From Mesostigma viride (Eukaryota > Streptophyta > Mesostigmatophyceae > Mesostigmatales > Mesostigmataceae): a stretch of 64,000 nt of DNA. The notes beneath the pieces are model-generated. The model searched no databases. It was not told the DNA's origin and saw only the letters and a program-made list of their open reading frames with translations. Positions 29,646-40,836 of this stretch are shown in pieces (positions within the stretch are counted from its first letter, which is position 1; every line of letters starts with the position of its first letter). The translations under genes and the position numbers were made by a program. Location of the stretch: the NCBI GenBank assembly GCA_009746045.1, contig RPFO01000103.1:1961857-2025856 (forward strand). The letters are read 5' to 3'.

Positions 29646-30382
29646 TGTGCTGGAAAGGTTAGCTAACTCTCGCGGAGAGGGTTAGTGAGCCAATTAGGAT
29701 ACCAAGACGGAGCTTGGCGTAGGTAGAGGTTCCGGAATTCAACGATTGCTGTCAGGCCGGCGGCCAGCCCGTAAAGGGATTCAACGACGACCTAGACAGC
29801 AAGCGGCCAGTCTGGGATACTCGGCGGGGCTAGCAATAGTCCTGTGGTGAGGTGCTGTCAACGATAGCGTTCAGCTCTCCTGTTTTCAACGACACCTAGT
29901 GGCGGCCAGGGCTTGCCTTCAACGACACCGGGTGGCGGCCAGCTCAGGAGGGATTAACGTCATCGGAGATGGTACGTCCCCTAGTTAGAAATCTTTCTTT
30001 ACAAGCTATGCCTGCTGAAGGCTAGCTGGCGAGCTCGCTTTCTCTCCGGGACCGCACGCGTAGGGGGTTTATGTTATATGTTGTACCCTCTATAGGTTGT
30101 AAATGTCGTTGGTGCCCATGGACGTCGCGGAGACGGCCATTCGTTGTTTGACCTGCAAAGGGTCGTGGGGGTGGATACCGTCTGGCTGTTGCCGACTGTG
30201 TTGACGGTGTTTACCTCCGTGCGTGCGTATAGCCCGTTCCGCGGAAAGCTCGGGCGTGTGCTGTGTTAGACTCTGTGCTTCTCCCTCGTTTGTGTTGTAA
30301 AGGTCACTGCACCTAGAGGTAACCGGCCTGGGATCCCCTCCTTCTCTCCTGCTTGCAAGCCTCTGCCAGCCTATGATGTAAC
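29646..30382 (+). other. Gypsy leader with repeated TTCAACGA...GGCGGCCAG motifs
   Basis: This untranslated leader of about 740 bp contains at least four copies of a pattern starting TTCAACGA and ending (GG)CGGCCAG (about 29,737, 29,780, 29,885, 29,920). Repeated structured motifs in this position often serve RNA packaging or dimerisation; that role here is inference. Confidence 0.45.
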
Positions 30383-30724
30383 ATGCCCAGACGCAACAGA
30401 ATAAATAAGGGTGGTCAATCTGGATTTCCTTACTATGCCGTGGCCCATGATGGGGGCGAGGGTAGACCAGCCATATTTTACAGTTGGAAGGCATGTGAAG
30501 AACACATCAAGGATAAGATAGTGTCTAGAGACTCTAGTGCCAAGTGGAAGGGATTTGATAACATCATGGACGCAGATAGGTTTGTTAGGGAACACATGCC
30601 ATTGCCTGAGGGGATGCACACTACACGTGAATGCTCTAAACCACCCACGCTCAGCAGTCAGGGGGAGGGGACAGCAGTTACAGTGACCTTCTCTCAGTTG
30701 ACCATTGGCCCCAGCAAACAGTAG
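30383..30724 (+). CDS. RNase H1-type hybrid-binding domain protein
   Basis: This is a 113-residue ORF ahead of gag. Residues about 14-70 (YYAVAHDGGEGRPAIFYSWKACEEHIKD ... KWKGFDNIMDADRFVREHM) follow the pattern of the small N-terminal domain of RNase H1, also called the caulimovirus viroplasmin-like domain: YYAV, Gly-rich turn, (I/F)Y-x-SW-x-x-C, K-x-F, A-x-x-F(V/L). In RNase H1 this domain binds RNA:DNA hybrids. A stand-alone copy in a retrotransposon leader could assist reverse transcription or act as a nucleic-acid chaperone, which is inference. The ORF ends with a short Ser/Thr-rich tail and is about 300 bp upstream of gag. Confidence 0.65.
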   Translation: MPRRNRINKGGQSGFPYYAVAHDGGEGRPAIFYSWKACEEHIKDKIVSRDSSAKWKGFDNIMDADRFVREHMPLPEGMHTTRECSKPPTLSSQGEGTAVTVTFSQLTIGPSKQ

Positions 30725-31027
30725 AGGAGACCATTACTAGGGAGTAGTATTAGGTTCTATAGTTATAGCTCCATAGCACGTGGTTGCTCTCTCTCTCTTT
30801 CTCTCTCTTCCTTCCTGGGGAGGTGTTGCCTGCAGTGTAAGGTACCGGTACGAGCACCATGCCAACACGGTCCCAAACAAGGAACGCCAGAGATACTGAG
30901 GAAGAGACTAGAGAACGAGATCTAGAGAATACAGAGGTAGAACCGGTAGACAACCACTAGCACGGTACAGAGAGGATAGAGGTACCACTGCACCGTCGTC
31001 CAAGCAGGGACAGATACAGGTGAGGTC

Positions 31028-31161
31028 ATGGAGAGGCCTGCGGAAGGCTTCCCACGATCCAGAGATCAGAACCCTAGGTTCCCAGCGGATGGGGACAATC
31101 TAGACGCCTTAACAAGGCAGGGAGATGACAGGAACGACCGAGAGAGGCTCCAAGAGTACTC

Positions 31162-31220
<59 letters not shown>

Positions 31221-33100
31221 CGCAGCAGCAGCAGCAGCAGCAACGGTCACCACAGCAGCAACGGCAACAGCAGCAACCCCGGATGCAGCAGCAACAACCC
31301 CAGACGAGACCACAATGGCTACCACCTGATCCAGAGCAGCAGGGAGACGAGAATGAAGATACCCTGCACTACCGCCATCAGCAGCCAGCCACCGGGCGGC
31401 CAACGCATCCTTGGGCAGGTCGGGGGCGGCCCCAGGGACCTCCACCGGGCCCCACACACCGGGGCAGACGCAGAGTGTCCTTCGGCAGCACGTCCCTGTT
31501 ACCCACGGCGCTATGGTATTCGGACGAGGAAGGGGAGGTCCCAGGGGCAGATGGCGAGTTCGATGACCTGGAAGGGACTAATGAGGCGGACGAGGGAACT
31601 GTCACGCAGGGCCCGCCCGTTGGTACTCATAGACCACGGACCAGCCCAGGGGAGACCAGGAGCAGTGTCACCACCGAGACGAGGAGACTCACACGCCAGT
31701 CCAGCGCCCGGCACCTCAACCGCAGCGCCCACGGGTGCTTGACCAAAGCGCGGTCCCTCGCCTGCGCCTGCTGGCAACCTCAGCTTCAGCAGGGTGGCCT
31801 TGGATGACCCGGGGTACGAACACCCCTCATCCGTACAGGTGCGGCGGACTCATGGTACGCCGCCCAGATCCGGCTCTCTCCCCCGGTCGCAGCCCCCCAC
31901 CTTCGGCGATATCCCCCACGTAGACGTCGGTGGGCCCGTCACCGCCGCGGTAAAGGCCCCACCGATGCCCAATTTCAAGAATGTACCCAAGCTGCACGCG
32001 GACATGAAACCGCGCGAGGTAGAGGAATGGGGACGCATGTGGCGACAGCAGTATACCATCTGGCGCAATCACCACAACTGGCAGCTGGCCACCAGCGATC
32101 TGATTGCTAGTGGTTAACTCCTGTATGGACCCCTCGGTGGTGAGCATCTTGAACTGTGAGAGCATCGCGTCCCAGTCATACCCGCAAACCTTGAGGAGCT
32201 GATGGACCGGTGCGTCGCAAGCTGGTGCCCCCAGATGCTACACTCCACGAGCGGATGGCCTTCAGCAAGCTGCGCCAGGGGACCACCCCATATCGCGAGT
32301 TTCTGTCTAAGTTCGAGTCCAGCGCCGCCTACCTGGCTGACATGACCTGGTACGAGTACAAGAGCAGGTTCATCGAGGCACTCTGTCCTGAGCTGCAGGA
32401 CGAGGTATTCAAGCACTACGCTGATGTCCCTTGGGAAGAGTGGGACATCTTGAATATCCAGAGGTATCTCCTACAGGTGGCCGACGTAGTGGCTCGCGGG
32501 CGTGCACCCTCAGTGCGCCGTTTCTTCAGACCAGCTCCCCCGCGACGGGTGAATCAGATGTACTCCACTGAGTTCGCCGGCGAGGAGGAGGACGAGTACC
32601 TCGACGACCCTGACGAGGGCTACACTGACCATGGCGTCAACGCGATCGACGCTAGCAAGGCGCGCTGCTTCATGTGCAGCGAGGTGGGGCACCTCAAGCG
32701 CGACTGCCCCAAGCTCCGGGGAAAGAACGCCAGTCGTGGAGCAGGAGAAGGGGCACCCAGTGTTCGTTTCTCCGGCCCGGCCTTCGGCAGCCGCCCCGAC
32801 TCCTCCGGTCCTCGGGACCGACCCCGCAACGCGGGTGAGCGTGCGGCTCGCCTGCAGCACGCCAGACAGGTCCCGACGCAGTACCAGCAGCCGCGACCAC
32901 CCGCGACCAGCTCTACCAAGGGCGTGTTGCGCGCGGTCAACGAGATTGAGGCGCGGCGACAGTCCTCCTCTTCCGGCCATACGCAGGCAGTGGCTGGCTA
33001 CGAGTATGACGACGAGGAGGGGGCTGACGAAGAGGAGGGGGGGGAAGAGGGCGGGTGGTCGGGCGAGGCGGCCTCCCGTCCCACCGCTCCTCGGGAGTAG
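31028..33100 (+). pseudogene. Gypsy gag, frameshifted
   Basis: The start at ATG 31,028 leads through a long Gln tract (CAG/CAA repeats, 31,160-31,320) and a Pro/Gly-rich region. Around 31,790 the frame passes to one with KNVPKLHADMKPREVEEWGRMWRQQYTIW, the start of a retrotransposon-gag core. Around 32,110-32,210 it shifts again into the capsid-like core (FSKLRQGTTPYREFLSKFESSAAYL, MTWYEYKSRFIEALCPELQDEV) and the zinc knuckle CFMCSEVGHLKRDC (C-x2-C-x4-H-x4-C). An acidic Glu/Asp-rich end stops at 33,100. At least two frame changes prevent one product, so this copy depends on others or contains errors. Confidence 0.75.
31160..31320 (+). repeat. CAG/CAA poly-Gln tract
   Basis: About twenty CAG repeats followed by interrupted CAG/CAA/CAACGG units encode poly-Gln in gag. 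The poly-Ser and poly-Ala ORFs in other frames are shadows. Confidence 0.85.
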
Positions 33101-34854
33101 TAGCCCTGCCCGTGGGCTTGGGTCCCGGGGTAGGGGATAGGGTAGAAAAATCAGATGGTAGCCCAGACGCGGAGTCAACTAGAGTAGAGGTAGACGTCAA
33201 TAACGTGGCCGCAGACGCGTCCACCCAACCGGCGGCGCGTGCATCTCAAGGACATTCGCGACATCTGTTTCTTTTCAGCGGAGGGTTACTGGTCCCTCCC
33301 ACCGTCCTTGATCCGTATTTGAAGGAGAAAACGATCATGGACGTGAAGTTCCTGGTCGACACCGGCGCCTCCACGTCCTTCATCAACGAGGCCCTGGTGC
33401 GTCGGCTGGGCCTGGTACCCGACCTCACACCACGGCAGTGTATGTCACCTACTCAGACGGCCGGCGACACCAATCGCCGGGCCTAGCAGACATCAAGGGG
33501 TGCTGCAGGGCACGCCGGTGGACCTGGTGGCGACTATTGCGCCGCTGGGCGCTGCCGACATCATCATTGGAGTGGACTGGCTGGACAAGCAGGATGTGGA
33601 CATCAGTGTGCGCCGGCGGGTAGTTTGGTTTCCGGATGGTTCATTCTGGTGCCCAGACAGCGAGTATAGGGCACAGGCCGCGGAGGTCCATAACATTACA
33701 CACGAGCGCTCGGCGGACGGGCCTCGACCAGCGTCCCAGATCCTGATGAGTAGCAAGACGCTGGCGCGCCAGCTCCGGAAGGGCAAGGAGTACGCGATGT
33801 ACCGCATAGACCTGGACAGCACTCAGGCCTGCTTAACGAGATTGGTGCCGGTTTCACACCGGACGAGCTGGCGCGGTTCAATGCCGTCCTGGAGAAGCGC
33901 ACTGCCCTCTTCGCGGATCGCACCCCCCAGTTCCCTCCCAATCGATCGGTGTTACATCGTGTCCAGCTCCAGGAGGGTTCCGGGCCTACCGTGTCTCCCA
34001 TGTACCGCATGGGCCCAGTCGAGCTGGTGGAGCTCAAGAAGATCCTCATTTCACTGCTCGACGCTGGGCTCATTGAACCCAGCAACAGCCCCTTCTCAGC
34101 GGGCGTGCTGCTCGTTCCCAAGCCAGGAGGCAAGTGGCGTCTGGTGACTGATTACCGGAAGCTGAACGCCATCACCGTCAAGTCCCGGTATCCTCTACCG
34201 CGGATCGACGACATCTTCAACCGTGTCCAGGGGGCTACGTGTTTCACCGTCATCGACTGTGCGGACGGGTTTTGGCAGCTGCGCATCGCGCCAGAAGACT
34301 GCCACAAGACCGCGTTCGCTACGCCCTTCGGTCACTACCAGTTTCGGGTGGCGGCAATGGGGCTGTGTAATTCGCCTGCGTCCTTCCAGATGCTGATGAA
34401 TGACATCCTCCGTCCGGTGATGGGCACAGCCCACTTGCCGCAGGTCTCCCAGGACCTGGCGGACCCGCAGAAGGGGGCGCGCCCGCCCTGGACCTACAAG
34501 CGCACGTGCGCGCTGGCGTACCTGGACGACATCCTGGTGTACTCCAAGACGTTCGAGGAGCACCTAGAGGATGTGGACGCCGTGCTGCAGATCATGGAGG
34601 ATGAGCACCTTTCGGCGCGGAAGGCCAAGGTGCGCGCCGGTCGCTGCGTGCCGTTTCTGGGCCATACCCTGTCCGCGGACGGCATCGCGACCGACCCTGA
34701 GAAGATCGAGTCCGTCCAGCAATTGCCTGTCCCTACGGACGTGAAAGGGGTGCGCAGTTTCCTGGGATTGGCATCTTACTACCGACGGTTCATCCCGCGG
34801 TTTGCCACCATCGCCGCCCCGATCAACGCTCTTCTCAAGAAGGGTACCCCGTTC
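33055..34854 (+). pseudogene. Gypsy pol, protease and reverse transcriptase (5' part)
   Basis: The frame from 33,055 holds a retropepsin front (KFLVDTGASTSFINEAL, catalytic D-T-G). A second frame from 33,500 continues the protease (ADIIIGVDWLDKQDVD). Near 33,830 a third frame takes over and runs through the complete gypsy RT (KPGGKWRLVTDYRKLNAIT; TVIDCADGFWQL; FGHYQFRVAAMGLCNSPASFQ; ALAYLDDILVYSKT with YLDD at about 34,518) and the connection block (FLGLASYYRRFIPRFA). At 34,850-34,854 (CGTTC) copia-1 begins. The frame resumes at 56,248 without loss. The frame changes at about 33,490 and 33,830 make this copy non-functional unless recoded. Confidence 0.85.
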
Positions 34855-35472
34855 AGTTGTGAGAGTGAGAATGCCACGAATTCCGCCATGGTTCTTGCAG
34901 GAAGTTGCCTTTATTATTAACAAGGAAACACAGACGCAAGTCACGTCACTTCCAAGACTGCACGCAGCACAGGCGACAGGGTCGCAGTGCCCAGAGAACG
35001 TGCACGCAAGAACTAGCGTCCCAGTGTGACCAAGTCACTCATATATCTTGCTAGGGACGCGTCCAAGTATTCAGCTGCACTGTCACAGCTGAACTGTCAA
35101 TCAATTGATTACACAGAGCTCTGGCACGCCTTTGGCGCGGAGATCTATCAATTGTCCATACGGCTAGTCCTGTGGACCTATCCGTACACTAGTCAGCATC
35201 AATTGCCTCATAGGTCCTGGCGCGCTACAGCACGCCTACCTATCAATTGACCATCAAGTCCTGTACAAGTCCTGTCAACGTCCTGCGGACTATCAAAGTG
35301 ACACTTGTACATCCTGTGTCCGTACGCGCCCACAGTGGCGCGCCGGGTACTGTCGGCACAGCCTAGGAAACGTCATAACTTTTACGTTCCTTAACCAAAT
35401 GAGGCGTTCAAGGTGCCGTTGGAAAGAGCGTAACAATCTCTATCCATCTAACGTAAATCCTTTACGTTAACT
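34855..35472 (-). repeat. Copia-1 LTR, 3' end side
   Basis: It is 618 bp and nearly identical to 55,631-56,247. A purine-rich tract, AAAGAAAAGAAGGG on the minus strand, lies just inside it (about 35,473-35,495) as expected for a polypurine tract, which supports the minus orientation. Confidence 0.85.
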
Positions 35473-35609
35473 CCAATCCCTTCTTTTCTTTAGGGATCAC
35501 ATCCCCTGCCAGGGACCCTTGAAGTAGCTTGAAATGTCCTTCACTCCAGCTTGAAGCTTGAACAGATGTCTTTAATGGCCAATGCCATTCCCCCAGCCCT
35601 TTCTTTTAA

Positions 35610-36955
35610 CCCATAGTCCGTAAATGTTATGTTATAACATAACATTTGACTCCCCGCCAAAAACGGCGCCGCGCCAGTGGCGCCGCGCCACTTCTGGCGG
35701 ATGCCACGTGTCCGGTGGGTCCGGGGACACTTAGGGACGAAGGTGATGCATAGGTTTGGGTGTTATATTCGCCATAGCCTGGTAATTACAACGTGTATTG
35801 AGAAAGTATCACGTGACTTTGGCGGGAAATTTTCACTCGCGCGCGCGCGCAACTAGATATGGCTGCTAGCGTGCCGTTATCAAGGAAATTTTTGCGTCTC
35901 GCGGCCTGAGACGGTTCAGAATGTCGCTCAGAATGACGGTGCGTGTTTTTCGTAGGTCAGGCATGGCCAGATTGGTAGGACTGGGAAAATACAGGTAGGA
36001 AAATACTGCCTTCTTGGTCGTCAGTGCCATATGAGTTATAGCTTACCATATTTCGATTTTCTCTGTATGGCCGAGCAGTCTGCGCCAGCCCGAGCATCCA
36101 GGTTTGGTACGGGACATCTGCTGCAAGGTTTGCTGGGATTGCGGACGCGTTTGTAGGTCATCTTTGCACGGAATATCAACGTAGTAACCATATTGGATGC
36201 ATGCATGATGCGGCTATGGCGGCCTATGCCTGTAGCGCACTAGTATGTGTGAGATATGAGGGTCCCGGCCAGCAGAATCCGGGCGGGACGTGAATGAGCC
36301 AGGTACGGCAACGTGTTTGCATGTTGTTTGCCGCGGAATACGCCTGCCATGCATTATAGTTGACGAGTTTATTGGTGCAGCATTTAGCAAGCTTCCATGC
36401 CTGCTGTAAAGAGTGGTATCAGCCCTGTGAGTGCTCAGTTTATGGCATTTCCTTAGAGTATACCACCCCGTTAGTTCAGGTAGGCAACCCGTTTGCATTC
36501 AAGCACTTTTGCCAGTCTTTTGTAGCTTGTTATAATGCATGGCTGTGTTGCATGTCATAGATGGCTGTCTACGCGCGCGTAACCCACACACGTATATGAG
36601 CGTGGTGCCATGTGCAAAACTCAATTCTGAGTGGCCCCCCCTGGTATGGGGATGCCTGAACTACCTAATAAAATTATCCAACCTTGACATTGGTGTTTAC
36701 AACCCTCCCCTGAAAAAAAGGGGGGGGTTCCATGGTGTGATGCATGAAAATGTTCGTCTTTTGTCCAACTTTGACTGAGAATATCATGCAACCCACTTAC
36801 GGGACTCAAGATATTATTGCATATTCTGAAAGCCCTTGAAGTGTAGATATTCCTTGCATCTTGGTTGAGGGTATTTGGAGTAGCGGTCTGGGAGTTATGA
36901 TTTTTTTCATTTTAGGGGGTATTTGTTTGCAAAAAATGGCAATACGGACTATGGG
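35610..36955 (-). mobile_element. TTAA-type non-autonomous transposon, copy 2 of family T1
   Basis: It is 1,346 bp, flanked by TTAA on both sides (35,606-35,609 and 36,956-36,959). Ends are CCCATAGTCCGTA in inverted orientation. It is homologous, reversed, to 16,622-17,964, with clear similarity over the whole length (for example the CACGTGATACTTTCTCAATA block and the GCGCGCGCG tract). A perfect 26-bp palindrome sits 12 bp from the left end (35,622-35,647, half-site AAATGTTATGTTA). No transposase is encoded. It lies between the end of the copia-1 coding region and the copia-1 LTR. Confidence 0.85.
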
Positions 36956-36959
36956 TTAA

Positions 36960-37771
36960 GGAACTGGAAAAGAAACAGATCTGCCACAGGGAAAACCATT
37001 TCATGAGAAATGGAGAAAACCTATGGAAGTGGCATTACAGAGTACCACCAGATATTAGAAGCACACAAAATTAAATACATACAGGTTAATTCTATGAGGT
37101 CTTCTCCAGGAATTAATCCCATCACCTCGGTAGAGCCTCCAGTACAATGACCTTCTGGCGGTGAGTTACATTAATCCCAGATACTAATCCCATAAAACCC
37201 AGTACATATTCAATATAGGTACAATAAATCCATGACAATTAAAATACCACTTGACAAAGTAAGGCGTATTACAATAGTTTGCCTGTCATACTCTCAACAG
37301 GGGTCTATTGGCGCCCGTCTTACGGCGCCCGTCTACTTGCCAGATGGTAAACTGCCACAGCAAACAAATGACAAAATGAAACACATAGGCAACAATTAAA
37401 TCCTGCCCTGGGGAACTAGGGAAGTCTGAACAGGCAAACACCTGAACAGGCCAGCTTGTAGAAACATAATACCAGGGAATCGAACCCTGCCCTATAAACC
37501 CCAGAATAAAGGTTCCCAGACCATTGTGAGAAGTATGTACAAATATACATTTCTTTTAAAATAGAATACATGGTCTGTAATGGACCTGTCAACCTTGTGT
37601 AGTCAACAGCATGAACCCCAGCCAAAACCTGGCTGTATCCTGATTAAAATCAGAGTGAGTGTACCATGGTCCATGAGCCTTAGTACAGACTAAAATACAG
37701 GTATTATGCCAGTCACAATGCTGACACTACCACACAATCTGCTCTCTAATGCCCTATAACCAGGCACCAGC
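36960..37771 (-). other. Copia-1 3' untranslated region
   Basis: This is non-coding sequence between the copia-1 stop (37,772) and the T1 transposon. A short GGTTCGATTCC stretch on the minus strand near 37,477-37,490 resembles a tRNA T-loop, but no other tRNA arm surrounds it. Nothing else was recognised. Confidence 0.5.
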
Positions 37772-38021
37772 TTAGACAGCTTGCTGAGATGGGTCCATCA
37801 GAGACTGAAGAACCTTGTATTGCACTGCTGCCTTCTGCACTAGCTTGGTCAAAGCATCAGCAGGATTGTCAACCCCAGGGATATGCTCAATATTGGCCAA
37901 GGAGGACAACTCCTTAAGAAGGAGATAATCCAAGTCCCTACTTCTGGCCATCTGCCTGTGCACAAACTGCACCATCCCCATGGAGTCTGTTTTTAGAAGA
38001 GTGGTAACCTGAAGTGGCCAA
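37772..38021 (-). pseudogene. Copia-1 RNase H, C-terminal part
   Basis: The frame ends at 37,772 and carries LLKTDSMGMVQFV, then IEHIPGVDNPADALTK, the last conserved block of copia-type RNase H. It is continuous in frame with 50,248-50,746 once copia-2 and one copy of the GCCAA target duplication are removed. Confidence 0.85.
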
Positions 38022-38400
38022 AGTTATGCAACACAAAGCTTGGAATGCTTGGGCACTGCCAAATGGCGTGTGTGTGCGTGAACGACGAGACACCTTGGCA
38101 TTAGGATAGAATGGCACATATACTGCTGGCCAGCCGTCAACGATGGCTGGCCAGACTTTGCGTAAGTTAAACTAACTTACTGATCCTGGACGGACTAGCC
38201 TATCAGTTACAACCTGATCTAGTCAGTCCTAACATGACAACTACAGTCCCGGTACCGAGGTACCGGCTCATCACATACTGAGTACAGCCACGTGTCCATG
38301 CCACGACTGTTCTAGTCCAGCACCGTCCCAGTACCCAATTGGGCGCCGGCGGTGCTGGCACGTGTCCACTTAGGCTACAGGCGGGAGACTTAGACTAACT
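38022..38400 (-). repeat. Copia-2 LTR (3' side)
   Basis: It is 379 bp with the same length and apparently the same sequence as 49,869-50,247. On the minus strand AAACTTAAAGTGGG immediately precedes it, a plausible polypurine tract. Confidence 0.85.
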
Positions 38401-38800
38401 CCCACTTTAAGTTTTCTTTGGGTTTCAACAGAAACACACATAGCCATCAAATGGACGCAGCCATTCCCAATGCCTTAAAAAACTGTCAGATAACCTACTA
38501 GGACCCAAAGGTCACCTCACACATGTACAAGAGATGCATTAAAAAGGCCCCATGTCTCAAGCATGGTTTCTTAACTGAGTGAGATGGGTGCTCCAGGCCC
38601 CAGCATGTCATGGTCATCCAAACAAGTGTCTCACAAAATTTTATTCAATAAATAACACATTCATCATGTCCCAACTTTCTAGACCAGTGCTTCTCACTGT
38701 CAGAAAACTACCCAGCTGCCACTGCAGCCTTTCAGCTGCAGTATTAGGCAGGGGGTCATGGGCTAACATGTACAATGTGCCAGTCACTTCAGACTGTAAC

Positions 38801-39376
38801 TGTCAGAATGTAAGACAGGTGGCAGGCTTAAAGATCGAATAATGCTTTACTGATTTTATATATTGACTTTGAGTCGGCGTACAAACGGGTAGCCATGACA
38901 ATTGCAGGGGCAACATTAAGTGGAAAAACACACTGTCGCAGTATCCGTCGATCTGGAAATAATCTACGGTATAAGTTAAAGTGCATCCAGCCGCCACACA
39001 CAAGTGGGTGGCTTACACCAACACTAAAATGATGCGTCAGATCACTAGTATGCAAGTACAAGGACATTGCGCCTCCAGGGCAGCACTTAGTGAACATAGG
39101 GTCGGCGCGTAGCGCGGAGCCAGGCAAATTTTGTCAGACGGCTACAGTACCACTGGCTACAGTACCACTGGTTACAGTACCACTGGTTACAGTACCACTG
39201 GTTACAGTACCACTGGGTACAGTACCACTAGGGTACGGATGTCAGCTAGCTAATATATTTAGCTAACTAATATATTTAGTAGAATGTAGAAGAAAGTAGT
39301 CATATAAGTTCCGGTATACCCGAAACTAGCACACTCAATAAAAAAACTGTCAGGCATATTGGGGCATATCCTGACA
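38801..39376 (-). repeat. LTR of the gag-only element (3' copy)
   Basis: It is 576 bp, TG...CA, matching 41,151-41,726. It contains six tandem 15-16-bp units around GGTTACAGTACCACT (about 39,141-39,235), a likely regulatory or simple-repeat block. Confidence 0.9.
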
Positions 39377-39942
39377 CCCCCCTTGCATACAATGTGCCTG
39401 TTCCCCCCTTGCTCAGAGAAACCTATAGCTAGTGAGGGTATAGCCGGGTACACTCCCATGGCACCCCCTTACACGGCTATCTGGTTGGAGCTGAGAGGAG
39501 ACTTGATGACTGTAGCCCCCAGGTGTCCCTGGGAGTGCGCCACAGTGGCTGTCGCTTGGAGAATGCTGGTGACCCTAGAAAAAACTTGGTTGTGGCTGCT
39601 GTTGCTGGGAAAATGCTGGGACCCTGGAAAGACATCCGGTGGCCCCCAGGTGTCCCTGGGAGTGCGCCACAGGAGAAAAGAACACAGGTTGACTGGTTGA
39701 TGCTGGTACTGCAGTACTGGTCACTGCTGGCTGCTGGCATGAAGACCTGCACCTGGCACGTCTGGCAGGGTGGGCGACTAGCCGCTAGCAATGCAGGAGG
39801 GCCAGAGGACGGGTTGGGGGGGCTGGCTGCTGTCGCCTGCTGCAGTGCAGGTTGAAAAGCTCCAGGGCCCACGTCTGGTGCTAGCTGGGCCCAGCTGGCT
39901 GCTACCCCTTGTGCCCTGTCCCGGGGGAGCTGGATAAGGCGT

Positions 39943-40836
39943 TTAGAAGCAGAAACCGGGGGGGAGGTCGTGGGCCTCGTGGGAGGGCGCCGGTGGGGTG
40001 TCGGTGGTGTGGTGGGCGGCGGGCCCGCCGGTGTTGCCGCGAGTGTTCCGTAGGTGAGGATACTTCCACCAGCAGGTGGGCTCCTGATGAGAGGTGCGAC
40101 CGCAGTGGGTGCAGCTGGGCCGCTGGGTCCCGCCATTGTGACCGCCACGCCCCCTGCCACGGCCGGTGCCACGGCCACCGCGTCCAGAGTGGGAGGTATG
40201 ATACACCCCGGTGGCCTCCGCGGAATCTTTGTTACCGTGCACAAGGTCCCAGGCCTTAAGAAGTGCCGCCTTAGTTTCCTGTAGGGTGATACCGTCCCCA
40301 AGGTTCAATTGGGCAAGGGACGGAAGCAACTCCTCGGTCACGCCGGCGAGCAGATTCTCGGCCAGATCCTCGGGTGCCATTTTGGCGCCGGTGGCAATCA
40401 GGTCGTTATAAGTTAATTCCCCGTCGGTTATATATTGCCGCATTGTAACGCCGGGTTCCAGCTTCATTCGATTTAGCTTGCGGCGTAGTGCTCGCCGGTT
40501 GCTCATCTGCAGCTTGAGATGCTCATATTCTTCACAGATGCGATGATATGCCACGCTGCCAGTTTTCTGAGTAACACTGTTTGCCACTTTGAGTGCCGGT
40601 CCAACGAGGCACTGACAAAGGGCCGCAAAAAGAATCAGGTCGCGTTCCTCATTGACCTCGGTGCCAAGCAGGACAGACAGCATCCCGAATGCTGTCACTA
40701 CGGCCAGAAAAGGAATCTTGGTGTTATCCCACTTTACTGGGTCGAGGCCGTCGAACTGTGTAATATTTTTGCAGGCCTGTAGAATGTTGAGATCTTTTGT
40801 CGCTTTCGTAGCTGCTGCTGTCGCGGCTGCGGACAT
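39943..40836 (-). CDS. Gag-like protein of the TR-GAG element
   Basis: This is a 297-residue intact ORF from ATG 40,836. Residues about 20-190 have the helical pattern of copia-type gag (FDGLDPVKWDNTKIPFLAVV; CQCLVGPALKVANSV; AYHRICEEYEHLKLQM; LNRMKLEPGVTMRQYI; LPSLAQLNL). An RG-rich linker follows, then a zinc knuckle C-x2-C-x4-H-x4-C (CTHCGRTSHQEPTC) near residue 245 and a Pro-rich tail. Such a protein would form particles around the element RNA. No protease, integrase or RT follows. A second open frame downstream (to 39,477) overlaps the 3' part and is Pro-rich, probably chance or a frameshift extension. Confidence 0.8.
   Translation of the reverse strand: MSAAATAAATKATKDLNILQACKNITQFDGLDPVKWDNTKIPFLAVVTAFGMLSVLLGTEVNEERDLILFAALCQCLVGPALKVANSVTQKTGSVAYHRICEEYEHLKLQMSNRRALRRKLNRMKLEPGVTMRQYITDGELTYNDLIATGAKMAPEDLAENLLAGVTEELLPSLAQLNLGDGITLQETKAALLKAWDLVHGNKDSAEATGVYHTSHSGRGGRGTGRGRGRGGHNGGTQRPSCTHCGRTSHQEPTCWWKYPHLRNTRGNTGGPAAHHTTDTPPAPSHEAHDLPPGFCF

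Noticed and set aside
16622-36955. A single 20-kb transposon with 1.3-kb terminal inverted repeats
   Set aside because: The two inverted arms are each complete elements with their own inverted ends; the right one has TTAA on both sides and lies inside copia-1, which lies inside gypsy, so they are independent insertions.
37470-37495. tRNA-like T-loop (GGTTCGATTCC on the minus strand), possible tRNA or SINE
   Set aside because: No D-arm, anticodon arm or acceptor stem around it and no A-box upstream; a single short motif.
39477-40301. 274-residue ORF overlapping the TR-GAG gag in another frame
   Set aside because: Pro/Ala/Thr-rich, overlaps a well-supported gag; could be a frameshift extension but nothing shows it.
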